From assembly GCF_900091495.1 (NCBI RefSeq), contig NZ_LT607413.1, positions 1,488,001-1,552,000 on the forward strand: a stretch of DNA of 64,000 nucleotides. Direction: 5' to 3'. Both the position numbers and the translations under genes were made by a program. The stretch comes from Micromonospora echinospora. GTDB taxonomy: Bacteria > Actinomycetota > Actinomycetes > Mycobacteriales > Micromonosporaceae. Position 1 is the stretch's first letter, and the number at the start of each line of letters is the position of its first letter. The notes under the pieces were generated by a model that ran no database searches, was not told the DNA's origin, and saw nothing but the letters and a program-made list of their open reading frames with translations. Shown one piece after another: positions 23,029 through 31,488 of this stretch.

Positions 23029-24846
23029 ATGAGCCTGGCTTGGAACGATGGCCGCCGCTGGCGTCGAGCGTTCGCCTACGCGGTTGCCATGATGATGGCT
23101 TTCGGCTTCTGGATCGTGCCCGCTCAACCGGCCGCAGCGGCGTTCTCGGCACCGACGGCAGTGGGTGTGGGAGCGCCGGGCGACGCCAGGGTGTGGGAGG
23201 CGATCGCTACCACCGCTGGGTCCCTGATCCGGGCACGGAACTATCGCGTAGGTCTTCCTGGCGCCAATGTCGACGCCCAGCGTTGGCAGTGGGAACGCGT
23301 AGCGTCCAGCACGACTGCGGGAATCACCTTCCGCATCCGCAACGTGGCGAGTTCACGCTGCCTCGATCGGACCTCGGCGGGTCTGGTGATCAACGACTGC
23401 AGCACGGCCAATTCACAGCGGTGGCGTGCCCCACTCGACAATCCATACGGTGGGTGGACGTTGGTGAACGTCGGCAATTCGCAGTGCTTGGCCACGCTTA
23501 ACGACCCCAACTCTGGGGCGTCGATGACAACGGCCGTCTGCAACGGCAGCGCGTTACAACGTTGGAAGCTCAGGCCTGCTCCTCATGACTGTACCGTCCG
23601 TAGTAGCGACTGGACGATGACAGAGGTGTGCACCATCCAAAGCAGCGGTCGCATGCGGGGCCTGTTCACGAACTGGCATCACTACCCGCTGAGCATGGCG
23701 TGGCTTGACCCTGAGCTCTACGTACTCAGCAACACTGTGAGGAACTACACGCAGTTGAGGCCGCTCAAGCCCGACGGCAGCCAGGGCTCCACTGGGGTGG
23801 AGTTCGGCCTACGCGCTGATCGGAGTGTCCAGCCAACAGGCAGTGTTTCTTACGGGGCCTACTGGATGGAGTGGGACGCCAACTCCGGTACAGAGCAATA
23901 CCACGAACTGAGCCCTGTGCAGGCACCTCTGTCCCACACCGCTGACGAACGCAACCACACGTTCATGCTGCTTGGCAATGGCGACGCTGGCCAGTGGGAT
24001 CTGCTGTACGACTACAACACTGTTGCTACCACCGCACTCCAGGCAGGCGGCTCGACGCGGTTGTCCCGCTCTGGCACTGCCATCCGGTATCCACGCGCGG
24101 TGACGGCCAGCCAACCATTCGGGTACAGGACCCAGTTGCTGGATGGAAACCAGGTGTGGCGCTTGCCCTACCTCAGCGACATCGGTTTGGCTGAGCCGAA
24201 GAAGTGCGACACCCCACCGCGCTACGAGGACTGGATCTACGACGTGGTGAACCTTCCCCCGAACTGCATTACCTCCTCCTATAAGGCGGTAGCCGGTGCC
24301 ACGTCCACCGATCCGCCCGTGCTTGACTCATTCGGTGTCGGCAAGCCAGGTACCGCAGCTGCCACGGCCGCCGGGCCACCTCCATCTTCGGCACCGGCGG
24401 CCGCAATTCACAACGGTGTTGACCAGCGTACTTTGGCTGACTGCCTGATGAGTGGTTCGACTGACTGCCTGGACCGCGTACCAGGACTGGCCGACTGCGT
24501 CTCCGCCCGGCTCGTCTGCAATATTAACAATCTCAACAACCAGCCGAGCCGTTCGGAGACCACGCCGATGACGGCCGAACAGGCACTTCGTGAGGCTGGA
24601 AGAACCTTCCGAACGGTCGGTGACGTGTCTGACGCGCTGGTCGCCACGAAGCGGGCAGCGGCGACCCCGCAGATCAAGGGGATTCCCCGAGATGAGCTGG
24701 TGCATGTGGTGACCTCTTCCGCGCGGGTCCATTCGTTGGCCGCTTCCAACACCAACACGTACGACGGCTACGTCGCCGTCTTCGACGCGGCGAGCCAACG
24801 CCTGCTCTACGCGTGTCTCGGTGTCGGCTGTCAAGGCCAGCGATGA
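23029..24846 (+). CDS. Secreted ricin-type (beta-trefoil) lectin protein
   Basis: A 605-residue exported protein. The signal peptide covers residues 1-38 (WRRAFAYAVAMMMAFGFWIV, cleavage after AAAA). Residues about 75-195 form a ricin-B lectin domain with repeated Q-W signatures (QRWQWE, NSQRWRAP, ALQRWKL) and SSRCLDR / NSQCLAT turns. A beta-rich middle region (200-420) is unclassified, and the C-terminal 180 residues are helical with paired cysteines. AGGAG precedes ATG 23029. GC is lower than in core genes here. It lies directly before the secreted nuclease, on the same strand. Confidence 0.8.
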   Translation: MSLAWNDGRRWRRAFAYAVAMMMAFGFWIVPAQPAAAAFSAPTAVGVGAPGDARVWEAIATTAGSLIRARNYRVGLPGANVDAQRWQWERVASSTTAGITFRIRNVASSRCLDRTSAGLVINDCSTANSQRWRAPLDNPYGGWTLVNVGNSQCLATLNDPNSGASMTTAVCNGSALQRWKLRPAPHDCTVRSSDWTMTEVCTIQSSGRMRGLFTNWHHYPLSMAWLDPELYVLSNTVRNYTQLRPLKPDGSQGSTGVEFGLRADRSVQPTGSVSYGAYWMEWDANSGTEQYHELSPVQAPLSHTADERNHTFMLLGNGDAGQWDLLYDYNTVATTALQAGGSTRLSRSGTAIRYPRAVTASQPFGYRTQLLDGNQVWRLPYLSDIGLAEPKKCDTPPRYEDWIYDVVNLPPNCITSSYKAVAGATSTDPPVLDSFGVGKPGTAAATAAGPPPSSAPAAAIHNGVDQRTLADCLMSGSTDCLDRVPGLADCVSARLVCNINNLNNQPSRSETTPMTAEQALREAGRTFRTVGDVSDALVATKRAAATPQIKGIPRDELVHVVTSSARVHSLAASNTNTYDGYVAVFDAASQRLLYACLGVGCQGQR

Positions 24847-24913
24847 CTGCGCCTTTCGACTCTGCCGGCCACGACCATCTGATGCCCGACACCGACATAA
24901 CGCAGGGGACACC

Positions 24914-26116
24914 ATGAGGGACCGACCGATGAGAGTCCGCACGCTAGCGGTGGCGTTCACCGCCCTTCTCACACTTGTGACAGCGGCACCCCAGTCGCCC
25001 GCATCGGCTGCCTCATCCGTAAACGCGGCTACCGTCGCCGAGGGTGCTGAACTGGAGAAAATTTGTAGGGAGCAAGGAGGCGATCTGCCGTCCAGACCGC
25101 AAGGCTGGACGCCAACTCGTTTCGAGCAGTGCCACATATACGAACGCGAGATTAACCTCTACCGTGCGGACACGCTTGAGTACCGAGGCAAGATTCAGTT
25201 CCATTACTTGATTCTCGGATACGCCCAGTACGCCGAGCGCAGATTCGAAATTCTACTAAGCCTGGAAGAAGTAAAGATCTCTCCGCAGCTCAATCACGAG
25301 CTTGGCTACATCACCGTTGACATGAGCGGCTGCAAGAACGTGACGAACATCAACTGCGTAGGAGAAACATACCGATCGCACTCAATCGCCGAATGGCATG
25401 AAAGGCCCTACTTCAATCCAATCATCGCAACTTCAACCAACGACACCGGGACGGCACCCTACCTCACCGTCGACCTGACCGCCACAACGACCATTACAGT
25501 AGAGTACCGGGACGGCATAACAAACCAGTACACCGAATCGATCGCAGTCACCCGGGCACGCTACGACTCCGCTGGACAGGCTATCGGGAGCGCTCCACAG
25601 CACGGCTCAGTGTTCCGGGACCACGCCCCCGTTCTCGAGCTAGACCGCAGCGCGGGTAGCAATCACCGGCAAGAGGCGATACACGTTGACGACGCACTCA
25701 ACTCAACCTACCGGACCTTCCCGAGCTTCCTCGGCAAGTCACCGCCGGGGAAAGTCGGCGGCCAGCCCCTGCATCGCCACATGGGATCGCGTTCCGATCT
25801 CAATCGGGATGAGGCCAGGAAAGCCTGCATAGCCATCTGGGGCCCCGAGTACAGCACTGGAGGGCTCCAATGCGACGAGTACCCCTTCGCGGTGACCTAC
25901 GAGGGCGCGGCCACTTCCACCTCTGGCATCACCTGCGGCAACGACAACGGCAGCGCGCCTTCAAACCCCAACTGGAGCGCATGGCACGGATCAGCGCGAC
26001 CGATCGACGGCACTCAAAATGGGAATGCCGGCAGCCTCTTGTCAGCCTTCTTCCGCACACAGAGGATCCTCAACTGCGATGGATTCCACGTCCGCGTCAG
26101 CGCCGGCCTCCCGTGA
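24914..26116 (+). CDS. Secreted NucA/NucB-type deoxyribonuclease
   Basis: A 400-residue exported protein with a signal peptide ending near SPASAASS. The long N-terminal region is beta-rich and unclassified. The last ~150 residues match the NucA/NucB nuclease domain: PPGKVGGQPLHRHMG, then the diagnostic CDEYPFAVTYEGA around residues 319-331. Family members are secreted Bacillus-type DNases; the Asp-Glu pair in the motif belongs to the active site. Start chosen at ATG 24914 after AGGGGACACC; ATG 24929 is an alternative. It is the middle gene of a three-gene group. Confidence 0.82.
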   Translation: MRDRPMRVRTLAVAFTALLTLVTAAPQSPASAASSVNAATVAEGAELEKICREQGGDLPSRPQGWTPTRFEQCHIYEREINLYRADTLEYRGKIQFHYLILGYAQYAERRFEILLSLEEVKISPQLNHELGYITVDMSGCKNVTNINCVGETYRSHSIAEWHERPYFNPIIATSTNDTGTAPYLTVDLTATTTITVEYRDGITNQYTESIAVTRARYDSAGQAIGSAPQHGSVFRDHAPVLELDRSAGSNHRQEAIHVDDALNSTYRTFPSFLGKSPPGKVGGQPLHRHMGSRSDLNRDEARKACIAIWGPEYSTGGLQCDEYPFAVTYEGAATSTSGITCGNDNGSAPSNPNWSAWHGSARPIDGTQNGNAGSLLSAFFRTQRILNCDGFHVRVSAGLP

Positions 26117-26227
26117 CCTGAGCCGGAGACCTGCAGGGATAGGATCCACACACAACACCCACTGAACCTGGCGGTGAGCACCGGATACAATTTCCGGCGC
26201 TCACCGCCAGCGCAACAAAGGACAACA

Positions 26228-26728
26228 ATGGCTGCCCTGAGCCGCAAGGAACTCCTCTTCGCTCCGCTCTACAGAACTTTGACCGTGCGCGACTACACCC
26301 TGCCAGACCAGGCGGGAACCAGTGAGGCCATCGCGGCAGCACAGCACCACGTAGCCGCATCCAACGGTGCCGAAATCTTCATCATCTGTGCGCAGGACAT
26401 GCTGAAAATCCGCACGGTGATCGAGCTGCACAACACCGAAAGACCAGAAGCCAATCCGGGCGACTGGACGGAAAGACTCTTGTTCGAGCTTCCATTCCCT
26501 AGCGCCGAAGCCCACATGGGCGATGGCTTCGGCAACGCCGTCGTCATGGAGCTACCCCACCCGGGCATTTACAAGGTAGATGTTCTCTACCGAGGGCGCA
26601 ATGAAGCGATTTCACAGACGCTGTCGATAGCTGAGGAATTCGCGACGATGCCTACCCCGCAGTCAATCGAGTGGAGGGAGCAGTGGGCGGGTATCGAGGA
26701 ATACCGCATCTTGCTACGGCCCGCGTGA
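26228..26728 (+). CDS. Cytosolic partner of the nuclease, possible ComJ/Nin-like inhibitor
   Basis: A 166-residue protein without a signal peptide or membrane helix, 111 bp after the nuclease gene and preceded by AAAGGA. It is beta-rich: LYRTLTVRDYTLPDQ, SNGAEIFIICAQDMLKI, ERLLFELPFPSAEAHM and GIYKVDVLYRG. The order and lengths of strands resemble the Bacillus ComJ (Nin) family, whose gene is adjacent to nucA and whose product inhibits NucA. This is pattern recognition, not an alignment. Position and cytosolic location fit an immunity role. Confidence 0.6.
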   Translation: MAALSRKELLFAPLYRTLTVRDYTLPDQAGTSEAIAAAQHHVAASNGAEIFIICAQDMLKIRTVIELHNTERPEANPGDWTERLLFELPFPSAEAHMGDGFGNAVVMELPHPGIYKVDVLYRGRNEAISQTLSIAEEFATMPTPQSIEWREQWAGIEEYRILLRPA

Positions 26729-26734
26729 TCCCTC

Positions 26735-26798
26735 TACGGCAACTCGACCGGCCGCTGCTGGTGTTGAACGATACGTGTTTTCAACAGGAGTTGCCGTA
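26735..26798. terminator. Long nested hairpin after the nuclease group
   Basis: TACGGCAACTC (26735-26745) is repeated inverted as GAGTTGCCGTA (26788-26798). An inner TGTTGAA/TTCAACA pair lies in the loop. It starts 6 bp after the stop of the last gene, so it probably ends the triad's transcript; a miniature inverted-repeat element is the other reading. The 360 bp after it hold no convincing gene: a 64-codon frame at 26916-27110 has no ribosome-binding site. Confidence 0.55.
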
Positions 26799-27159
26799 AG
26801 GGTTAGGGACAGCCGCTGCCATGAGCCGGGTCCGGTCTTGGTCGTGGGCCACGTCAACATTCGGGGCCGACGCGACCACTCCGTCCTCCTGTGCTCGGCT
26901 CACTCGCTGCTGTGAGTGGTGGCGATCGTCGCCTGTTTCGCGGCTCTTGCCTGGGCCGGGTCACGGTGCTCCGCCAGGGCCCGCGAGGCTGAGTTGCCGG
27001 ATTGGATGTGGGGCATGGCGGCGAAGCGCCGTCGTGTCGCTGGGGAGGCCAGGGATTGCCCGGCTGGTAGCTCATGCCGGTGGCGGTACTCGGGTCTGCT
27101 GCACCGATAGGTGACATCTGAGTTGGCTTGCCTTGTCGGCGGGCTGGAAGGATATCGTT

Positions 27160-27468
27160 GTGCCCAAGCCGTACCCCCGTGAGTTCCGCGATGACGTCGT
27201 TCGGGTTGCTCGTGACCGTGAGCCGGGCGTGACGGTGGAGCAGATCGCGAAGGACTTCGGGGTGCACCCTATGACGTTGTTCAAGTGGCTGCGTCAGGCC
27301 GACGTTGAGGCCGGCGTGAAGTCCGGCACCACCAGCAGCGAGTCGGCGGAGCTGCGGGAGGCGCGGAAGCGGATCAGGTTGTTGGAGCAGGAGAACGAGG
27401 TTCTGCGTCGGGCGGCTGCCTACTTGTCGCAGGCGCATCTGCCGGGAAAAGGCTCTACCCGCTCGTGA
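27160..27468 (+). CDS. IS3-type orfA (HTH transposase subunit)
   Basis: A 102-residue protein from GTG 27160 with GGAAGGA upstream. The N-terminal helix-turn-helix (VTVEQIAKDFGVHPMTLFKW) and the leucine-zipper-like helix (RKRIRLLEQENEVLRRAAAY) are the two signature parts of IS3 OrfA. Its stop overlaps the GTG of orfB (GTGA at 27465-27468). Confidence 0.88.
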   Translation: MPKPYPREFRDDVVRVARDREPGVTVEQIAKDFGVHPMTLFKWLRQADVEAGVKSGTTSSESAELREARKRIRLLEQENEVLRRAAAYLSQAHLPGKGSTRS

Positions 27469-28327
27469 GCGAGCTGGCCGCCGACGGGATCCCCGTGGCG
27501 GTGACGTGCCGGGTGTTGAAGATCGCTCGTCAGCCCTACTACCGGTGGCAGGCCCGACCCGTCACGACCGCTGAGCAGGTGGCGGCGTATCGGGCCAACG
27601 CGTTGTTCGACGCTCACCGTGACGATCCGGAATTCGGCTACCGGTTCCTGGTCGACGAGGCCCGCGACGCTGGGCAGCCGATGGCTGATCGCACCGCGTG
27701 GCGGATCTGCTCCGGTAACGGCTGGTGGAGCGCCTTCGGCAAACGCAGGCGTCGCGGCAAGGGCGGCAAGGCCGGACCGCCGGTGCACGACGACCTGGTC
27801 CAGCGGGACTTCACCGCCGACGGCCCGAACCGGCTGTGGCTGGCCGACATCACCGAACACCACACCGCCGAGGGCAAGCTCTACCTCTGCGCGATCAAGG
27901 ACGCCTGGTCCCACCGGATCGTCGGCTACTCCATCGACTCTCGGATGAAGTCCCGCCTGGCCGTCACCGCGCTGGACAACGCCGCCGCCAGACGCGCCGG
28001 CCTGGACGGCTGCATCCTGCACACCGACGCGGATCCCAATTCCGATCCAGGAAGTTCGTCCGAGCCCTCAACCGCCACCACATGGCCGGATCGATGGGCC
28101 GCGCCGGCGCCGCCGGCGACAACGCCGCCATGGAGTCCTTCTTCGGACTCCTACAGAACAACGTCCTCAACCGGCGATCATGGGCCACCCGCGAGCAACT
28201 ACGAATCGCGATCGTGACCTGGATCGAACGGACCTACCACCGTCGTCGTCGACAGCGGTCGCTGTCCCGGTTGACCCCCGTTGAATTCGAGACCATCATG
28301 CACCCACCGGCCAGTCAGGCCGCGTGA
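27465..28327 (+). pseudogene. IS3-type orfB, interrupted by a 1-nt frameshift
   Basis: The first frame carries the HTH_21 region and the integrase core (WLADITEHHTAEGKLYLCAI) up to CILHTD near 28030. The conserved HTDRGSQF motif is then broken: the DNA reads GACGCGGATCC where GACCGCGGATCC is expected. The other frame continues GSQFRSRKFVRALN, NAAMESFFGLLQNNV and the end RLTPVEFETIM at 28327. One missing C therefore removes the second Asp context and the catalytic Glu. It could also be a sequencing error. Confidence 0.82.
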
Positions 28328-28766
28328 CGGCCTGGCCCATCTCGGCGAGGATCCCGGTGCCCTGGCCAAGCTCGATCAGGTAGCCGTCCGGATCCTGCAG
28401 GTAGCAGCGGATCTCGACGCCGTGGTCCTTCGGCTCGGTCAGGAACTCGCCACCCCGGGACCGCCACTGCTCATAGACAGCGTGGACGTCCGTGACCCGG
28501 ATGTTCATCGCGCTGCTCAGGGTGTTCGAGGCTGTCGGCGCCTGGGCCTGTACGTCCGGCTTGTCGTCGGTCGGACCGCCCTCGCTGTTGATCACAATGT
28601 AGCTGTTGTGGAACCGCAGAATCGCCGGCTGGCGGTCCCGCACCACCGTGGCTCCCAGCACCCGCTGATAGAACTCCCGTGACCGGTCCACGTCCCGCAC
28701 GATCAGCAGATGCGTGAGCACCAGCCCGCCCTCGGGCTGAAAGTAGTCCGGCGCCTCGTTCGCCAT
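28296..28766 (-). CDS. VOC-family (glyoxalase/bleomycin-resistance-like) protein
   Basis: A 156-residue metal-binding vicinal-oxygen-chelate protein. The paired beta-alpha-beta modules are clear: LTHLLIVRDVDRSREFYQRV and VLGATVVRD in the first, NIRVTDVHAVYEQW and CYLQDPDGYLIELGQ in the second, with candidate metal ligands His and Glu. GGGGGAGG precedes ATG 28766. The last ~10 residues overlap the IS3 orfB end by 32 nt, so the original C-terminus may have been replaced. It could be a dioxygenase, lyase or binding protein. Confidence 0.82.
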   Translation of the reverse strand: MANEAPDYFQPEGGLVLTHLLIVRDVDRSREFYQRVLGATVVRDRQPAILRFHNSYIVINSEGGPTDDKPDVQAQAPTASNTLSSAMNIRVTDVHAVYEQWRSRGGEFLTEPKDHGVEIRCYLQDPDGYLIELGQGTGILAEMGQAVTRPDWPVGA

Positions 28767-28940
28767 CCACGCCTCCCCCGGTCCCCGCCGGTCGGCTGCC
28801 TACCCGCCTTCGGCGCTGGCACACTTTTCTCGCGTAGGTTTCTTCGGTCGGACGCTGCGCGGTGGTCGCCCGCGGTACGTCAGCAGCCGGGTGCGGCCTG
28901 AGAGGGCGTCTGATTCACGTATTTTGTGAGTGATGCGTGT

Positions 28941-29746
28941 TCAGATGTCTCGCCAGGTTGGGGTGGTTTCGTCGGTGAGGCGTTTGGCGAAGGTGTCGAT
29001 CATGGCGATGGTGATCATGCTGGCGGAGTTGTCGGGTCGGGCTTCGTAGTCGCGGACGAGTCAGCGGTGGTGCATAAGCCAGCCGAGGGTGCGTTCGACG
29101 ACCCATCGGCGTTTGACCACGCCGAAGCCCTTGATGCGTGGGTCCTTTGGCGTCGACGCCGACGCCGAGGGCGGTGCCGTGTTCGGCGAGCGGTTCTTGA
29201 ATCCGGCGTCGACCCAGGTCTTGGTCAGGGTGGGGTAGGTGGTGGTGGCCTGGTCGAGCAGGTCCATGCCGATGGCGTTGTCGCTGGCGCTGGCGCTGGC
29301 GGCGGTGACGATGACGGCGAGGAACAGGCCGAGGGTGTCGGTGATGACGCCGCGTTCGCGGCCGACGATCTTCTTGCCGCCGTCGGTGCCCTGGGTGGCC
29401 AGTGGAACGTTGGTGGAGGTCTTCACGCTCTGGCTGTCCGTGATGGATGCGGTGGGTTCGATGGTGCGGCCGCGGTGATCGCGGACGAGGCCGGTGAGCT
29501 GGTAGTTCAGCTCGATGAAAATGCCTTCCTTGCTCCATGCGGCGAAGTAGCCGTAGACCGTCGGGTGGGGCGGGAAGTCGTGGGGTAGGTAGCGCCAGGC
29601 GATGCCGGTGCGGTTGACGTACAGAATGGCGTCGAAGATGTCGCGTAGGTCGTGGGTGGGGGTGCGGTCGCCGACGCCGGCCTCGGTGCGGGCCTGGGCC
29701 AGGCGTTCAGGCGGGGTGCGATCAGGGCCCACCGGGCCATCCACAC
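28941..29746 (-). pseudogene. Decayed IS5-family transposase
   Basis: The core is recognisable: AILYVNRTGIAWRYLPHDFP, then TDSQSVKTS with the first Asp, VITDTLGLFLAVIVTAA, and WVDAGFK with the second Asp. Frameshifts break the N-terminal part (RWALIAPRLNAW is in another frame). A TGA follows WLMHHR, after which LVRDYEARPDNSA and the end TPTWRDI read on in frame. The copy is related to, but diverged from, the intact element at 21140. GAGGGCGTCTGA at about 28900 may be one end; its partner is missing. Confidence 0.82.
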
Positions 29747-29820
29747 AGGTTTGATGGACGACGGTGGGGGTGCGCCATCTCCGCTTGGCGTCCTGGCAGA
29801 TTGTCGACGCGGCTGCCGCC

Positions 29821-30867
29821 TCACACCGTCGCCGCTGGGCTGCTGGCAAGCTCGGCTGTGCGGCGCATCGCATGTTCGGCCGCCGCAGGGTCGCGTCGCC
29901 CGAGGCCGCAGCTGGTCGCGATGTCCACCTGGCGGCCGACGATTCGCTCGATGAGGTTGCGAACGTGGACTTGGGCGGCGAGGTCTTGGCGCTCATGCGC
30001 GCAGCCGGCGATGAAGCGTGTCGTGGTCGGAAGCCGGAGCCCCGCAAGCGGCCGGTACCAGCGAGGGTTGACGGGCGGTGGCTCCACCGCAGCGGAGAAC
30101 GGTGCGTGCACGAATTCCAACGGCCTACCCGCAGGCCACTTCGCCGCGATGGCGTTGGCAAGGCGCACCAGAGGGCCACTATCCCTCATCCGCGCCAGTG
30201 CCCGATGTCGCAGGTCTCCGACGCAGAGGTGGATGCCGAAGCGGGCGCCCTCGGGCGCCTGCCGAGCCAGGCCCGCGATCCCGCGTGCCAAGTAGCCCGC
30301 CACAGCCGGCTGACTGAAGCGCGGGACACTCGCCACGAAAACCAACTCGGCCGGTACCTCGATCTGGAACACCACCTGGTCCCCAGCCTCGGCATGGATC
30401 GCGCGGATCTCGCGCAACGTCGCATCGGTGAACGCCCTTCGATGCCGAATCGCTCTAGCAGGGCCCAAGGCGAACATCGCCACATTGAGATCGCCCGGCA
30501 CGCCTACCTGGAACGGCAGCTCCGATCGGCCATGCGCCACGGCCAGCTCTCGATAGATCGGATAGCTGTCACGGAAGGCTGCTTCGATGCCCAACTTGAT
30601 GTCGTCACCTCGCAACGTGTGGCCCCGACGCACCCTGAACATTGGTGTCTTGCTGTAGTCCGACCAGTCGCCGTCACGCGTCAACTCGAAGTCAGGATGA
30701 GTGCGGAGCTCCTCCACGATGTGCAGCACCCAATCCGGGCGGTGCGTCTCACCGTCGGGCACCATGTCGAGGCTGTCCCCCAACTGCGACAGAGCCCACT
30801 GCATCGCACCCCGAGGGCTTTCGGCCGGGATGGTGCCAACCAGATGCGTCCTCCGTCTATTCTTCAC
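29821..30867 (-). CDS. MetE-like (cobalamin-independent methionine synthase C-domain / UROD-like) protein
   Basis: A 348-residue TIM-barrel protein. Zinc-site motifs of the MetE catalytic domain are present: an HxC in GIHLCVGDLRH near residue 212 and SCGLGRRD near residue 320, where MetE has DCGLKTR. The protein is half the size of true MetE and lacks its N-terminal domain, like stand-alone core-MetE or epoxide-CoM-transferase-type proteins. GTG 30867 has GGGGATAAGG upstream; the longer frame to 31062 is low-complexity. It probably transfers alkyl groups to a thiol; the partner is unknown. Confidence 0.72.
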   Translation of the reverse strand: MKNRRRTHLVGTIPAESPRGAMQWALSQLGDSLDMVPDGETHRPDWVLHIVEELRTHPDFELTRDGDWSDYSKTPMFRVRRGHTLRGDDIKLGIEAAFRDSYPIYRELAVAHGRSELPFQVGVPGDLNVAMFALGPARAIRHRRAFTDATLREIRAIHAEAGDQVVFQIEVPAELVFVASVPRFSQPAVAGYLARGIAGLARQAPEGARFGIHLCVGDLRHRALARMRDSGPLVRLANAIAAKWPAGRPLEFVHAPFSAAVEPPPVNPRWYRPLAGLRLPTTTRFIAGCAHERQDLAAQVHVRNLIERIVGRQVDIATSCGLGRRDPAAAEHAMRRTAELASSPAATV

Positions 30868-31030
30868 CCTTATCCCCTTCCTCCACCCCAACCGGTCAGC
30901 GCCCCGACCTGCTGGCGACCTCCAGCCGGCATGGCCGGCCCGGCCAGCAAGGCGGTGGAAGGTCGTCACGGCCCCGCCACGCGGCACGAGCAAGATCCAG
31001 CCGCAGTTGCGTAATCTGCATTTCGGCCGC

Positions 31031-31453
31031 TCATCGGATGAGTCGCGCCAAGCCGGCGCCAATGGTGCAGCTACCGATGTCGATGATATCCGTCGTGCGA
31101 GTCAGGTGATCAGGCACGCCCAGGGGAGGTTGGGTGCTGCCAGTGGTGAGTGCGAGTTCGGTGCCGCCGAGGTAAAGAGGCGTGGCAGTGCCAACCCACG
31201 ATGCGGTCGGAGAAGACGTCCCGCGCCACGGCGAGCCAGAACACGCCTTGGCCTCAGGGATGCGGGTAGCGTCGGCGACCCGCAGCCGATTCGATGCCGC
31301 AGCGGTGAACTGTCGGTTCGCCAGGTCCGGAGCCGGCATGGCCTTCGGGATCTGGCCGAGGCTGACGTCGCCGTGGTACCCAACTGCAGCGTTGGCGCAG
31401 TCGAACGATACGGCCATGAGGGTCTGGCACGGCTTCGTCTCGTTGCACCGCAT
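31031..31453 (-). pseudogene. Possible remnant of an Asp/Glu racemase-family gene
   Basis: The C-terminal half reads LYLGGTELALTTGS and later IIDIGSCTIGAGLARLIR, which recalls the LGGTELAL...DTTRIHxxAxxxxL ending of amino-acid racemases. The N-terminal half has no racemase motif (no VxACNT-type cysteine). Frame content is patchy, so this reads as a degenerate gene in front of the beta-propeller genes. It may also be chance. Confidence 0.3.
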
Positions 31454-31488
31454 CTGTTGGATTCGCAGGTTGTCGAGGATGTGGACGG

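Larger units (their letters stand above)
27120..28327. mobile_element. IS3-type insertion sequence, decayed, ends unclear
   Basis: Two overlapping transposase frames (orfA then orfB) in the standard IS3 order. I could not find convincing terminal inverted repeats or a target duplication, so the limits given are approximate. The right end runs into the 3' end of a VOC-family gene. The orfB frameshift suggests the element cannot move on its own. Confidence 0.75.

Noticed and set aside
26735..26798. Small MITE insertion
   Set aside because: No target duplication seen, and the hairpin begins 6 bp after a stop codon, which suits a terminator better.
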